DNA of 8,950 nucleotides from Verrucomicrobiota bacterium (GCA_019136035.1 JAGVUW010000053.1:1-8950), one strand, 5' to 3'; counted from the stretch's first letter, positions 1-6,868 are shown. The notes: a model not told the origin generated them from the letters alone. Translations and numbers: made by a program.

Positions 1-1
1 C

Positions 2-98
2 GGCACCCCCTTCAGGGTGCGTGGCTCGCGGGTTTGCGTTTCCGGGGGTCGTGCTCTCGCGCGACCCCCGGCTGCGATCTGGCACCCCCTTCAGGGTG
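2..98. repeat. Composite intergenic repeat: 18-bp direct repeats around a palindrome
   Basis: An 18-bp sequence (GGCACCCCCTTCAGGGTG) occurs twice without mismatch, at 2-19 and 81-98, a period of 79 bp. Each copy is itself an imperfect palindrome (CACCC, six-base loop, GGGTG). Between the copies lies a perfect 10-bp inverted repeat (42-51 with 62-71) with a 10-base loop. The layout hairpin, long hairpin, hairpin looks like one and a quarter units of a tandem or dispersed repeat array that continues to the left of the window. The general look resembles GC-rich hairpin repeats scattered between genes in some Planctomycetes and Verrucomicrobia; that resemblance is from memory and not tested. No transposase is visible nearby. 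The long hairpin could also terminate transcription of an unseen gene upstream, but no T-tract follows it. Confidence 0.75.
42..71. repeat. Perfect 10-bp-stem hairpin inside the left-edge repeat
   Basis: Bases 42-51 (CCGGGGGTCG) are the exact reverse complement of 62-71, separated by the loop at 52-61. The stem is almost entirely G:C. It sits in the middle of the 79-bp repeat period and so is more likely part of the repeat element than a dedicated terminator; it has no downstream T-run. Confidence 0.8.
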
Positions 99-139
99 GC
101 CAGGTCAGCGCCGGCGCCGTGACGTGACGTCGCCGCGCG

Positions 140-168
140 CTGGCCTTGCGTGCGCCGCAGGCTATAGT
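140..168 (+). promoter_or_regulatory. Candidate sigma70-type promoter for typA
   Basis: TATAGT at 163-168 is an AT-rich island in a very GC-rich leader and fits a -10 box. CTGGCC at 140-145 lies exactly 17 bases upstream and matches only three of six bases of the TTGACA consensus. Transcription starting near 175 would give a leader of about 108 bases before the ATG at 283. The -10 part is reasonable and the -35 part is weak. Confidence 0.4.
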
Positions 169-282
169 ATCGGGTTCAGCCCCTTCCCGAGAACCGCGCC
201 TCAGGCGCGTCGCCGGCGGCCAGCGGCCGTCGCGGCGTTGTGTCGCGGCTCTTGGGCGCACTCAGTCAGCACCAGGATCCCC

Positions 283-2097
283 ATGGAACAAAGCAAGATC
301 CGCAACATCGCGATCATCGCGCACGTCGATCACGGCAAGACCACCCTGGTCGATGTCTTCTTCCGCCAGGGCCACATGTTCCGCGACAACCAGCAGGTCG
401 CCGAACGGCTGATGGACTCCATGGACCTGGAGCGCGAACGCGGCATCACCATCGCCGCCAAAAATGGCTCCTTCCGCTACAACGACTACTGGATCAACAT
501 CATCGACACCCCCGGACACGCCGATTTCGGCGGCCAGGTCGAGCGTGTTCTGAAGATGGCCGACGGCGCCCTCCTCCTGGTCGACGCCGCCGAGGGCCCT
601 ATGCCGCAGACCTACTTCGTGCTCAAGAAGGCCCTCGCCCTGAGCCTGCCGATCATCGTGGTGATCAACAAGATCGACAAGCCGGCGGCGCGCCCGCACT
701 GGGCTGTCGACCAGGTCTTCGACCTCTTTGTCAAGCTCGGCGCCCCGGACCACATCCTGGACTTCCCGGTCGTCTATGCCTGCGCCCGCGACGGCTTCGC
801 GGTGAATGACCCGACCGACACGCCGAAGGATCTGTCGCCGCTGTGCGAGAAGATCGTGGCGCACATCCCGCCGCCGAGCGGCTCGCCGGACGAGCCCCTG
901 CAGATGCTGGTCAGCAGCATCGACTACTCGCCCTACCTCGGCCGCCTGGGCATCGGCAAGATCACCTCCGGGACGCTGAACACCAACAAGGATATCGTCG
1001 TCGTCCTGCGTGACGGCAAGACCATCCCGGCGCGCATCACCAAGGTCTACCGCTTCGAGGTCAACCGCCAGGTCCCCATCGAGGTGGCGGGCACCGGCGA
1101 GATCGTGGCCGTGGCCGGCATGGACGAGGTCACCGTCGGCGTGACCTACACCGACCCCGACGACCCGCGGCCGCTGCCGCCGTCGCCGATCGACCCGCCG
1201 ACCATCAGCATGAACTTCATCCCCAACGACTCGCCGTTCGCCGGCCGCGAGGGCACCTTCGTCACCAGCCGCCACCTGGCCGACCGCCTCCAGCACGAGT
1301 GCATGAGCGACGTCGCCCTGCACGTCGAGCCGGTCAGCGACGGCATGGGCTACAAGGTCAGCGGCCGCGGCGAGATGCACCTCTCCATCCTGATCGAGCG
1401 CATGCGCCGCGAGGGCTACGAGCTGCAGGTGACCCGTCCGCAGGTGATCCTGCACGAGGAGAACGGCCAGGTCACCGAGCCCTACGAGGAGCTGACCGTC
1501 GACGTCGACGAGAGCTGCGTCGGCGCCGTCATCGAGAACCTCGGCCAGCGCCGCGGCCTGATGCTGGCCATGGAGACCGCCAACGGCATGGCCCGCCTGG
1601 TCTACCGCATCCCGACGCGCGGCCTGCTCGGCTTCCGCGGCGAGTTCCTGACCGACAGCAAGGGCCTCGGCGTCATGAACTACATCTTCAGCGACTACGG
1701 CCCCTACGCCGGGCCCATCCGCGGCCGCCAGCGCGGCGTCCTCATCTCGATGCTCGACGGCGCCACCGTCGCCTACGCCCTCTTCAACCTCCAGGACCGC
1801 GGCCGGCTCTTCTGCGGTCCCGGCAAGAACATCTACCGCGGCCAGATCATCGGCGAGCACTGCCGCGACAACGACCTCCTGGTCAATCCCTGCAAGGGCA
1901 AGAAGCTGACCAACATGCGGGCCTCCGGTTCGGATGAGAATGTCATCCTGACGCCGCCCGTGATCATGAGCCTCGAAGAGTATATTGCCTACATCAACGA
2001 CGATGAGCTGGTCGAGATCACCCCGGCCGATATCCGCCTGCGCAAGCGCGAGGTGCGCAAGTGGTACGGGCCTTCGAGCAGCGACGAGCGGGGCTGA
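283..2097 (+). CDS. typA: Translational GTPase TypA/BipA
   Basis: This 604-residue protein is a ribosome-associated GTPase of the elongation-factor family. In known bacteria BipA helps late 50S subunit assembly and growth under cold or other stress. The GTPase motifs are all visible: P-loop AHVDHGKTT (residues 13-21), switch I RGITI (53-57), DTPGH (75-79) and NKID (129-132). EF-G-like beta-barrel and alpha/beta domains follow (including GEMHLSILIERMRREG), and the BipA-specific C-terminal domain carries KKLTNMRASGSDE. The length equals the usual size of about 605. The frame stays open upstream to 34, but that part is arginine-rich, covers the repeat and has no homologous look; the ATG at 283 starts exactly at the family N-terminus (KIRNIAIIAHVDHGKTT) and has AGGA at 274-277, five bases before it. 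It is first in a co-directional run; the next gene follows after 115 bp. Confidence 0.97.
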   Translation: MEQSKIRNIAIIAHVDHGKTTLVDVFFRQGHMFRDNQQVAERLMDSMDLERERGITIAAKNGSFRYNDYWINIIDTPGHADFGGQVERVLKMADGALLLVDAAEGPMPQTYFVLKKALALSLPIIVVINKIDKPAARPHWAVDQVFDLFVKLGAPDHILDFPVVYACARDGFAVNDPTDTPKDLSPLCEKIVAHIPPPSGSPDEPLQMLVSSIDYSPYLGRLGIGKITSGTLNTNKDIVVVLRDGKTIPARITKVYRFEVNRQVPIEVAGTGEIVAVAGMDEVTVGVTYTDPDDPRPLPPSPIDPPTISMNFIPNDSPFAGREGTFVTSRHLADRLQHECMSDVALHVEPVSDGMGYKVSGRGEMHLSILIERMRREGYELQVTRPQVILHEENGQVTEPYEELTVDVDESCVGAVIENLGQRRGLMLAMETANGMARLVYRIPTRGLLGFRGEFLTDSKGLGVMNYIFSDYGPYAGPIRGRQRGVLISMLDGATVAYALFNLQDRGRLFCGPGKNIYRGQIIGEHCRDNDLLVNPCKGKKLTNMRASGSDENVILTPPVIMSLEEYIAYINDDELVEITPADIRLRKREVRKWYGPSSSDERG

Positions 2098-2199
2098 GCC
2101 GGCACGCCAAGCCGGGCCGCGCGTGCCATGCACGCCGCGGCACCCGGCGGCATCCGGCGAACCGAATACGGCCGGAACGCCATGCGCTCCGGCCGGCGT

Positions 2200-2205
2200 G
2201 GAGGA
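2200..2205 (+). promoter_or_regulatory. Ribosome binding site of the SlyD-like gene
   Basis: GGAGGA seven bases upstream of the ATG at 2213. It decides the start, because the same reading frame is open well upstream into typA. Confidence 0.75.
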
Positions 2206-2212
2206 CAGGGCC

Positions 2213-2650
2213 ATGCGAACAGCCCAGAAGGGCGACAGCGTCCGGGTGCATGTCTTCGGCCGCCGCCAGGACGGCACCCCGGTGGAGTCGACACTGCAGG
2301 GCCCGCCGGCCGAGATCACCCTCGGCGAGGGCCTCCTCCTGCCGGCCCTCGAGGAGGCCCTCGTGGGCATGGCTCCCGGCGAACGCAAGACTGTCCGCCT
2401 GCCGCCCGCAAAGGCCTTCGGACGCTACCGCCGGGAGCTGGTCTGCGCGGTGCCGCGTGCCAAGCTCTCGGAGCAGGCCGAGCCCCAGCCCGGGATGCTG
2501 GTGCAGGTCATCGACCCCGCCCCCGGCTGCCCGGCCCAGGGCGTCGTCGTCGAACTGCATGGCGATCAGGCCGTCCTCATCGACGGCAACCACCACCTGG
2601 CCGGCGAGACCCTGGTCTATGACCTGCAGTTCGTCGAGTTCGTCGACTGA
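2213..2650 (+). CDS. FKBP-type peptidyl-prolyl cis-trans isomerase, SlyD-like
   Basis: A 145-residue cytoplasmic protein without signal peptide. Family knowledge: such proteins catalyse cis-trans isomerisation of prolyl bonds and, through an inserted flap (IF) domain, act as folding chaperones. Visible signs are the FKBP fold segment LGEGLLLPALEEALVGMAPGE (residues 37-57, shown here by position and ends), the PxxAFG element at 65-70, and N-H-H-L-A-G (126-131), the counterpart of the NHPLAG loop that closes the IF domain in SlyD, followed by the last beta strand LVYDLQFVEF. It lacks the long histidine- and cysteine-rich metal-binding tail of E. coli SlyD, so a role in nickel delivery is not supported. 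The canonical FDS of FKBPs reads VES here (24-26). The start is set by a strong GGAGGA at 2200-2205, seven bases before the ATG. It lies between typA and the phosphatidyltransferase and may share their transcript. Confidence 0.88.
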   Translation: MRTAQKGDSVRVHVFGRRQDGTPVESTLQGPPAEITLGEGLLLPALEEALVGMAPGERKTVRLPPAKAFGRYRRELVCAVPRAKLSEQAEPQPGMLVQVIDPAPGCPAQGVVVELHGDQAVLIDGNHHLAGETLVYDLQFVEFVD

Positions 2651-2743
2651 GACGGCACCCGCGGGCGGCGCTCCGGGCCGCGGCCTCCGGGCACAGCCCC
2701 CGACGCCGGCCGCAGGGCCCGCATGGAGCCACGAGGCGCAAGC

Positions 2744-3460
2744 ATGACGACGAGGCCTTTCGGAGGCGCGGGCAAGGTCGGCCAGTCGCTCCTCAGCGGA
2801 CCGGAGAAGCGCCTGGTGTCTGCCTGGGTCGGCCGCATCCCGCGCGGCCTGGAGACCTACCACCTCACCCTGCTGACCGTCCTGTGGAGCGCCCTGACGG
2901 TCCTCTTCGGCTGGCTGGCCCGCGGGCAGCGCCACTGGCTCTGGATGGTCTCGGTGATGATCGTCTGCCAGTACCTCTCCGACCTCTTCGACGGGGCCGT
3001 CGGCCGGCGTCGCGGCACCGGCCTGGTGAAGTGGGGCTTTTTCATGGACCACTTCCTGGACTACATCTTCCTGAGCGCCCTGATCATGGCCTACGCCATG
3101 GTCGCGCCGCCGGGCTACGACCTCTGGTTCCTGGGCCTGCTGGCCCTGACCGGCGCCCACATGGTGCACTCCTTCCTCTCCTTCGCCGCCACGAACGAGT
3201 TCCGCATCGCCTTCTTCGGCATCGGTCCGACCGAGATGCGTCTGGTCTTCATCGCGGTCAACGCCTTCATCATCCTGACCGGCACTCGCACCTACGCGAT
3301 CACCCTCCCGGCCGTCACGGCCGTGGTCCTGGTGGCCCTGGTGGTATCGGTCGTCCACACGCATCGCCGCCTCTGGGCTCTGGACATGGCCGCCAAGGCG
3401 GCCGCGGAGAGCGCCGCGGCACCCGGCCGCGACCCCGGCGCCACGGGTGCCAAGCCGTGA
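2744..3460 (+). CDS. CDP-alcohol phosphatidyltransferase family membrane protein
   Basis: A 238-residue integral membrane protein. Family knowledge: these enzymes move a phosphatidyl group, or a phospho-alcohol, between a CDP-linked donor and an alcohol acceptor during phospholipid synthesis, using two metal ions bound by aspartates. The signature D(x)2DG(x)2AR(x)8-9G(x)3D(x)3D is present with correct spacing at residues 80-106: D80, D83, G84, R88, G98, D102 and D106. The usual Ala before the Arg is Gly87. Hydrophobic segments lie at about 42-58, 66-79, 107-122, 127-145, 166-180 and 186-205, with a charged start and an Ala-rich polar tail. Which lipid it makes (phosphatidylglycerol phosphate, -serine, -inositol or another) cannot be told. 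The chosen ATG has GAGG at 2733-2736, seven bases upstream; an in-frame ATG at 2723 with AGGG five bases before it would add seven residues. The stop abuts the nudC start. Confidence 0.85.
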   Translation: MTTRPFGGAGKVGQSLLSGPEKRLVSAWVGRIPRGLETYHLTLLTVLWSALTVLFGWLARGQRHWLWMVSVMIVCQYLSDLFDGAVGRRRGTGLVKWGFFMDHFLDYIFLSALIMAYAMVAPPGYDLWFLGLLALTGAHMVHSFLSFAATNEFRIAFFGIGPTEMRLVFIAVNAFIILTGTRTYAITLPAVTAVVLVALVVSVVHTHRRLWALDMAAKAAAESAAAPGRDPGATGAKP

Positions 3461-3468
3461 GCGCCGCC

Positions 3469-4284
3469 ATGCCCGACTTCGTGCCCGGCCTGCGCCCCCC
3501 GGCCGATGCCGGGGCGGCTCTGTGCTACTACTTCAGCCCCGGCGGCGACCTCCTCGTCTATCCCGGCGACCCGCCGCGGCCGGCCGACCTGGCGCCGCCC
3601 GAGCCGCCGCAAGGCGAGGCCGTCACCGCCGGCCTCTACCTGGGCCAGCTCGGCAACCAGGCGTGCTTCGCGCACTGGGGACCCGAGACCGCTCCCGACG
3701 GCACCGAGTACGCCAGCCTGCGCGGGCTCATGCTGCGCATGCAGGAGCCCCTCGGAGCCATCGCCGGGCGCGCCCGGCAGCTCCTCGAGTGGGACCGCGA
3801 CTACCGCTTCTGCGGACGCTGCGGCACGCCTATGCGCGACAAGGACGACGAACGCGCCAGGATCTGCCCGGCCTGCCAGCACCTCGGCTACCCACGCCTC
3901 AACCCGGCCATCATCGTCGGCATCACCCACCACGGCCGACTCCTCCTCTGCCGCAACGCCCGCCACCGTGGCGGCTTCTTCAGCCTGGTGGCCGGCTTCG
4001 TCGAGGTCGGCGAGAGCCTCGAGCAGGCCGTCCGTCGCGAGGCCGCGGAAGAGGTCGGCCTCAGCCTCGAACGCGTCGGTTACGTCGGCAGCCAGCCGTG
4101 GCCCTTCCCGAGCGGCCTGATGATCGGCTTCACCGCCGAGGCCGCCAGCGCCGCCATCCGGGTCGACGGCGACGAGATCGTCGAGGCCGGCTGGTACGGC
4201 CGCGACGACCACCCGCCGATCCCGCCCCACGGCAGTATCTCACGCACCATCATCGACGCCGTCCTGGCCAGCCTCCCCGGCTGA
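3469..4284 (+). CDS. nudC: NADH pyrophosphatase, NudC-type Nudix hydrolase with zinc ribbon
   Basis: This 271-residue enzyme is expected to cleave NAD(H) to NMN(H) and AMP; the family also removes NAD caps from RNA 5' ends. After a variable N-terminal domain come a zinc ribbon with C115, C118, C133 and C136, and then the Nudix domain. The Nudix box GX5EX7REUXEEXGU is complete: G176, E182, R190, E191, E194, E195 and G197. Downstream is SQPWPFPSG (208-216), the NudC specificity motif SQPWPFPxS with Gly in place of the last Ser. Length fits the family (about 260-310). The ATG at 3469 lies eight bases after the preceding stop; an in-frame GTG at 3457 overlaps that stop as GTGA and would add four residues. 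Neither has a clear Shine-Dalgarno, so translational coupling to the phosphatidyltransferase gene is likely. Confidence 0.92.
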   Translation: MPDFVPGLRPPADAGAALCYYFSPGGDLLVYPGDPPRPADLAPPEPPQGEAVTAGLYLGQLGNQACFAHWGPETAPDGTEYASLRGLMLRMQEPLGAIAGRARQLLEWDRDYRFCGRCGTPMRDKDDERARICPACQHLGYPRLNPAIIVGITHHGRLLLCRNARHRGGFFSLVAGFVEVGESLEQAVRREAAEEVGLSLERVGYVGSQPWPFPSGLMIGFTAEAASAAIRVDGDEIVEAGWYGRDDHPPIPPHGSISRTIIDAVLASLPG

Positions 4285-4380
4285 GGGCAGAGTCCCTGCA
4301 GCGGGCGGCCTGGCGCGGGCAGAGCAACCTGGCGCAGACCTGTCGGACCTGGCAGACTGGCCAGGCGATTCCTCGGCGAG

Positions 4381-4399
4381 CGGCGCCCTTCCGGCGCCG
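4381..4399. repeat. GC-rich hairpin in the nudC-ldh gap
   Basis: CGGCGCC (4381-4387) and GGCGCCG (4393-4399) form a perfect 7-bp stem around the five-base loop CTTCC. It lies 97 bases past the nudC stop and has no T-run after it, so termination is possible but not shown. Confidence 0.5.
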
Positions 4400-4409
4400 G
4401 TGCCGGGAA

Positions 4410-4463
4410 CCCGGGCCGCCGCGGCGGCGTCTCTGTCAGCGTGGGTGGCCGCGGCGGCCCGGG
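4410..4463. repeat. 16-bp perfect inverted repeat in the ldh leader
   Basis: CCCGGGCCGCCGCGGC (4410-4425) is the exact reverse complement of 4448-4463, with a 22-base loop between. All stem pairs are G:C. The stem ends 57 bases before the ldh start. It could be a factor-independent terminator-like stem for the upstream genes (but without a T-tract), a leader structure affecting ldh, or a palindromic binding site or repeat. The 236-bp gap from 4285 to 4520 otherwise holds only short imperfect repeats of CCTGGC and no credible gene. Confidence 0.7.
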
Positions 4464-4509
4464 CTCGGTGTTGCCGGACCGGTCGGGCCACGACAGCTTT
4501 CGGGTAACC

Positions 4510-4518
4510 AGGAGGTGA
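4510..4518 (+). promoter_or_regulatory. Near-ideal ribosome binding site of ldh
   Basis: AGGAGGTGA is nearly a full complement of the 16S rRNA 3' end, with the GGAGG core five bases before the ATG at 4521. It is the strongest such site in the window, suggests high translation of the dehydrogenase, and rules out the long in-frame extension that stays open back into nudC. Confidence 0.85.
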
Positions 4519-4520
4519 CC

Positions 4521-5486
4521 ATGCCCCAGCCTTCAGTCCATCGACGCAAGGTGGTGGTGGTCGGTGCCGGTGCGGTCGGGTCGACCTTCGCCTATGCCCT
4601 GGCGCAGAGCGGCCTGGCCGAGGAGATCGCGCTGGTCGACCGGAACACGGATCTGGCGACAGGCCAGGTCCTCGATCTGGTTCACGGTCAGCCCTTCTTT
4701 CCGACCGTAGCGATCCACGTCGGCACCCCGGCCGACTACGCCGACGCGCACCTGATCGTGCTCACGGCCGGCGCCGCACAGCGCCCCGGCGAGACGCGCC
4801 TGCAGCTCCTGCAGAAGAACGCCGCGGTGGTGCGCGCGGTGGTGCGTGACATCGCGGCGCAGGACTCCCGGGCGGTGCTCCTGGTGGTCAGCAACCCGGT
4901 CGATGTCATGACCGCGGTGGCGCTCCAGGAGACCGGCTGGGCGCGCCACCGCGTCGTGGGCTCGGGGACGGTCCTGGACAGCGCCCGCCTGCGCCATCTG
5001 CTCAGCGCCCACTGCGGGGTCGACGTGCACAACGTCCACGCCTACGTCCTCGGCGAGCATGGCGACAGCGAATTCGTAGCCTGGTCGATGGCCCACATCG
5101 GCGGCCTGCCGATGCGCGAGTACTGCCCGCTCTGCCGGCACTGCGAGGACTGGCAGGCGGAGCGCCGCCGTATCGAGCAGCAGGTGCGCGACTCGGCCTA
5201 CCACATCATCGGCTACAAGGGCGCCACCTGGTTCGCCGTCGGCATGGCCCTGGTGCGCATCGCGGGCGCGATTCTGCGCGGCCAGCACAGCGTCCTGACG
5301 GTGTCGAGCCGCCTCGACGGCGAGTTCGGCCTGCGTGATGTCTGCCTGAGCATGCCCTGTGTGGTCGCGTCGAACGGCATCGAGCGACTGATCGAGAGCA
5401 CCCTCCCGAGCGAGGAGCAGGCGGCCCTCGAGGCCTCCGCCGCGAAACTGCGCGAGGCCATCGGCCAGGTCGCCGGGCCGACCTGA
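4521..5486 (+). CDS. ldh: L-lactate dehydrogenase
   Basis: A 321-residue cytoplasmic NAD-dependent 2-hydroxyacid dehydrogenase, expected to reduce pyruvate to L-lactate and regenerate NAD+. The Rossmann motif GAGAVGS lies at 15-21 and D40 ends the second strand, which favours NAD over NADP. The active-site loop reads AAQRPGETR: Gln87 at the substrate-specificity position is the lactate dehydrogenase residue (malate dehydrogenases have Arg), and Arg93 is the mobile-loop arginine (R109 in the usual numbering). N125 (in SNPVD), D153, R156 and H180 (in GEHGDSE) complete the catalytic set, with T236 in KGATW. An unusual CPLCRHC segment at 202-208 gives CxxCxxC. The gene has its own strong ribosome binding site and a structured leader, so it may be expressed separately from nudC. 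It converges on the ABC genes, with 11 bp between stops. A malate dehydrogenase of the LDH-like group is the main alternative, but Gln87 argues against it. Confidence 0.93.
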   Translation: MPQPSVHRRKVVVVGAGAVGSTFAYALAQSGLAEEIALVDRNTDLATGQVLDLVHGQPFFPTVAIHVGTPADYADAHLIVLTAGAAQRPGETRLQLLQKNAAVVRAVVRDIAAQDSRAVLLVVSNPVDVMTAVALQETGWARHRVVGSGTVLDSARLRHLLSAHCGVDVHNVHAYVLGEHGDSEFVAWSMAHIGGLPMREYCPLCRHCEDWQAERRRIEQQVRDSAYHIIGYKGATWFAVGMALVRIAGAILRGQHSVLTVSSRLDGEFGLRDVCLSMPCVVASNGIERLIESTLPSEEQAALEASAAKLREAIGQVAGPT

Positions 5487-5497
5487 GGCGTCAGCGC

Positions 5498-6106
5498 TCA
5501 GCCGACGCGCAGCGGCGCTCCGCTCAGCTCGATGATGCGGCTGCCCAGGTCGTCGGCCCAGTCGCGCTGGTGGCTGACCATCAGCACGGCAGCGCCGGCG
5601 GCCTGGAACTCGCGGATGCCGTCGGCGACCTGCCGGCAGGAGGCCGCGTCGAGGAAGGCGAACGGCTCGTCCAACAGCAGGACCTCGGGGGTAACAGCCA
5701 GAGCCCGCGCCAGGTTGACCCGACGACGCATGCCGCCGCTCAGCTCCGCCGGGAGCTTCCCCGATGCCTCGCCCAGACCGAGGCGTTCCAGCCAGAGATC
5801 GGCGGCGTGGCGGGCCGCGGCGCCGTGCAGCCAGCCGCTCAGCCCGATGAGGAGATTCTCACGCACCGAGCGCCACGGCAGCAACCGCGGCTCCTGGAAG
5901 GCATAGCCGATCCGGCGCGAACCGACGTGACGCCGGCCGGACCGGGGCTGGCGTAGGCCGGCCGCGACGTCCAGGGTCGTCGACTTGCCGCACCCCGAGG
6001 GACCGCACAGGCACACCATGCCGCCGGCGGGCACCTCGAGCGAGACATCCGCCAGCACGAGCCCGCGGCCGGGATAGGCGAAGGCGATGTGCTCGAGCTG
6101 GATCAT
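5498..6106 (-). CDS. ABC transporter ATP-binding protein, nitrate/sulfonate/taurine (SsuB/TauB) type
   Basis: A 202-residue cytoplasmic ATPase that would power import through the permease encoded just upstream. Walker A GPSGCGKST (35-43), Q-loop Q71 in FQEPRLLPW, signature LSGGM (122-126) followed by RRRVNLARAL, Walker B VLLLDEP (142-148, with D146 and E147), D-loop FLDA (151-154) and switch His179 are all present, so it should be active. FQEPRLLPW and LSGGMRRRV are typical of the nitrate/sulfonate/taurine/thiamine-precursor importer branch. At 202 residues it is shorter than the usual 240-260, missing most of the C-terminal tail; strand and loop lengths inside the core look normal. Its ATG overlaps the permease stop as ATGA (6103-6106), meaning translational coupling. 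The substrate is unknown because no binding protein is in the window. Confidence 0.93.
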   Translation of the reverse strand: MIQLEHIAFAYPGRGLVLADVSLEVPAGGMVCLCGPSGCGKSTTLDVAAGLRQPRSGRRHVGSRRIGYAFQEPRLLPWRSVRENLLIGLSGWLHGAAARHAADLWLERLGLGEASGKLPAELSGGMRRRVNLARALAVTPEVLLLDEPFAFLDAASCRQVADGIREFQAAGAAVLMVSHQRDWADDLGSRIIELSGAPLRVG

Positions 6107-6861
6107 GGCGCCGCCCCTGCCGCCGGGCCCTCGGCCCGGCGGTCCTGCCGCAACGGGTGGATCAGGCCCATCTCGAGAACCAGCCCGATCGCCACAATGA
6201 TGACCGTCCAGGACAGCAACAGCGGCATGTCGAGCTGCCGCGACGCCCAGTAGATGCGCGCCCCGATGCCATTGCCCGAACCGAAGAACTCGGCGGTGGC
6301 GGTGACCTTCCAGGTGATTCCCAGGGCGAAACTGAAGGCCGCCAGCGCATAGCGCGAGATGCCCGGCAGAACGATATCCCAGAGCACGCGCCGCAGCGGC
6401 AGGCGGTACATCCTGGCCATCTCCAGGAGGCCGCGGTCGAGGTCGGCGGTGCCGTGGGCGATGTTGATGAAGAGCATCGGGAAGGTCGCCGCCGCCACCA
6501 CCAGCACCGGCACCGTCGCGCCGATGCCGGCCCAGACCAGGAGCAGGCTGATCCAGACGATCGGCGGACAGCTCTGCAATGCCGTGACCAGCGGCGAGAC
6601 CAGCCGCATCGCGGTCGGGCTCAGGCCGCAGGGGATGCCCAGGATATAGCCCAGGGCGGCGCCGAGAGCCATGCCGGCCGTGCCGCGGAAGAGCGTCAGC
6701 ACGATGTGCTCCCAGGTGTCGGCACGGACCAGCAGGCCGGCAAGCACGCGGCCCGTGCGCCAGGGCCCCGGCACCAGGTCGCTGCCGAACGACAGGCTGG
6801 CCACCGCCCACACCAGGAAGAGCAGCAGCCAGGGCGCGAGGCGTCCACAGATGCGTTTCAT
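6103..6861 (-). CDS. ABC transporter permease, SsuC/TauC (BPD_transp_1) type
   Basis: A 252-residue inner-membrane protein forming, probably as a dimer, the channel of an importer with the adjacent ATPase. Hydrophobic segments lie at about 10-25, 53-77, 87-110, 116-134, 170-186 and 213-233. The cytoplasmic coupling loop that docks on the ATPase is seen at 147-168 (EMARMYRLP...IVLPGI), corresponding to the EAA...G...LP motif; the usual Gly is Arg153 here, a variant I believe occurs in part of the family. Start: ATG at 6861 is the only sensible in-frame start, and it lacks an obvious Shine-Dalgarno (see the promoter entry). Gene order is permease then ATPase with a 4-bp overlap. The missing periplasmic binding protein may lie elsewhere. 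Candidate substrates for the family include sulfonates, nitrate, cyanate and thiamine precursors; none can be preferred. Confidence 0.9.
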   Translation of the reverse strand: MKRICGRLAPWLLLFLVWAVASLSFGSDLVPGPWRTGRVLAGLLVRADTWEHIVLTLFRGTAGMALGAALGYILGIPCGLSPTAMRLVSPLVTALQSCPPIVWISLLLVWAGIGATVPVLVVAAATFPMLFINIAHGTADLDRGLLEMARMYRLPLRRVLWDIVLPGISRYALAAFSFALGITWKVTATAEFFGSGNGIGARIYWASRQLDMPLLLSWTVIIVAIGLVLEMGLIHPLRQDRRAEGPAAGAAP

Positions 6862-6868
6862 GAGCGAA

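Noticed and set aside
34..282. N-terminal extension of typA to an ATG at 34
   Set aside because: It would add 83 arginine-rich residues translated through the repeat element; the family N-terminus and a ribosome binding site both point to 283.
262..2388. 708-codon open frame on the minus strand opposite typA
   Set aside because: Composition (Asp/Val/Ala/His-rich, no motif) is that of a codon shadow of a GC-rich gene; the plus-strand protein is unmistakable TypA.
2018..3364. 448-codon minus-strand open frame
   Set aside because: Antisense shadow spanning two plus-strand genes with clear family motifs.
4240..4491. Small minus-strand frame of 83 codons in the nudC-ldh gap
   Set aside because: Overlaps the end of nudC and the hairpins, Arg/Ala-rich, no ribosome binding site.
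4521..5486. Malate dehydrogenase
   Set aside because: Gln87 stands where malate dehydrogenases carry Arg, so lactate dehydrogenase is preferred.
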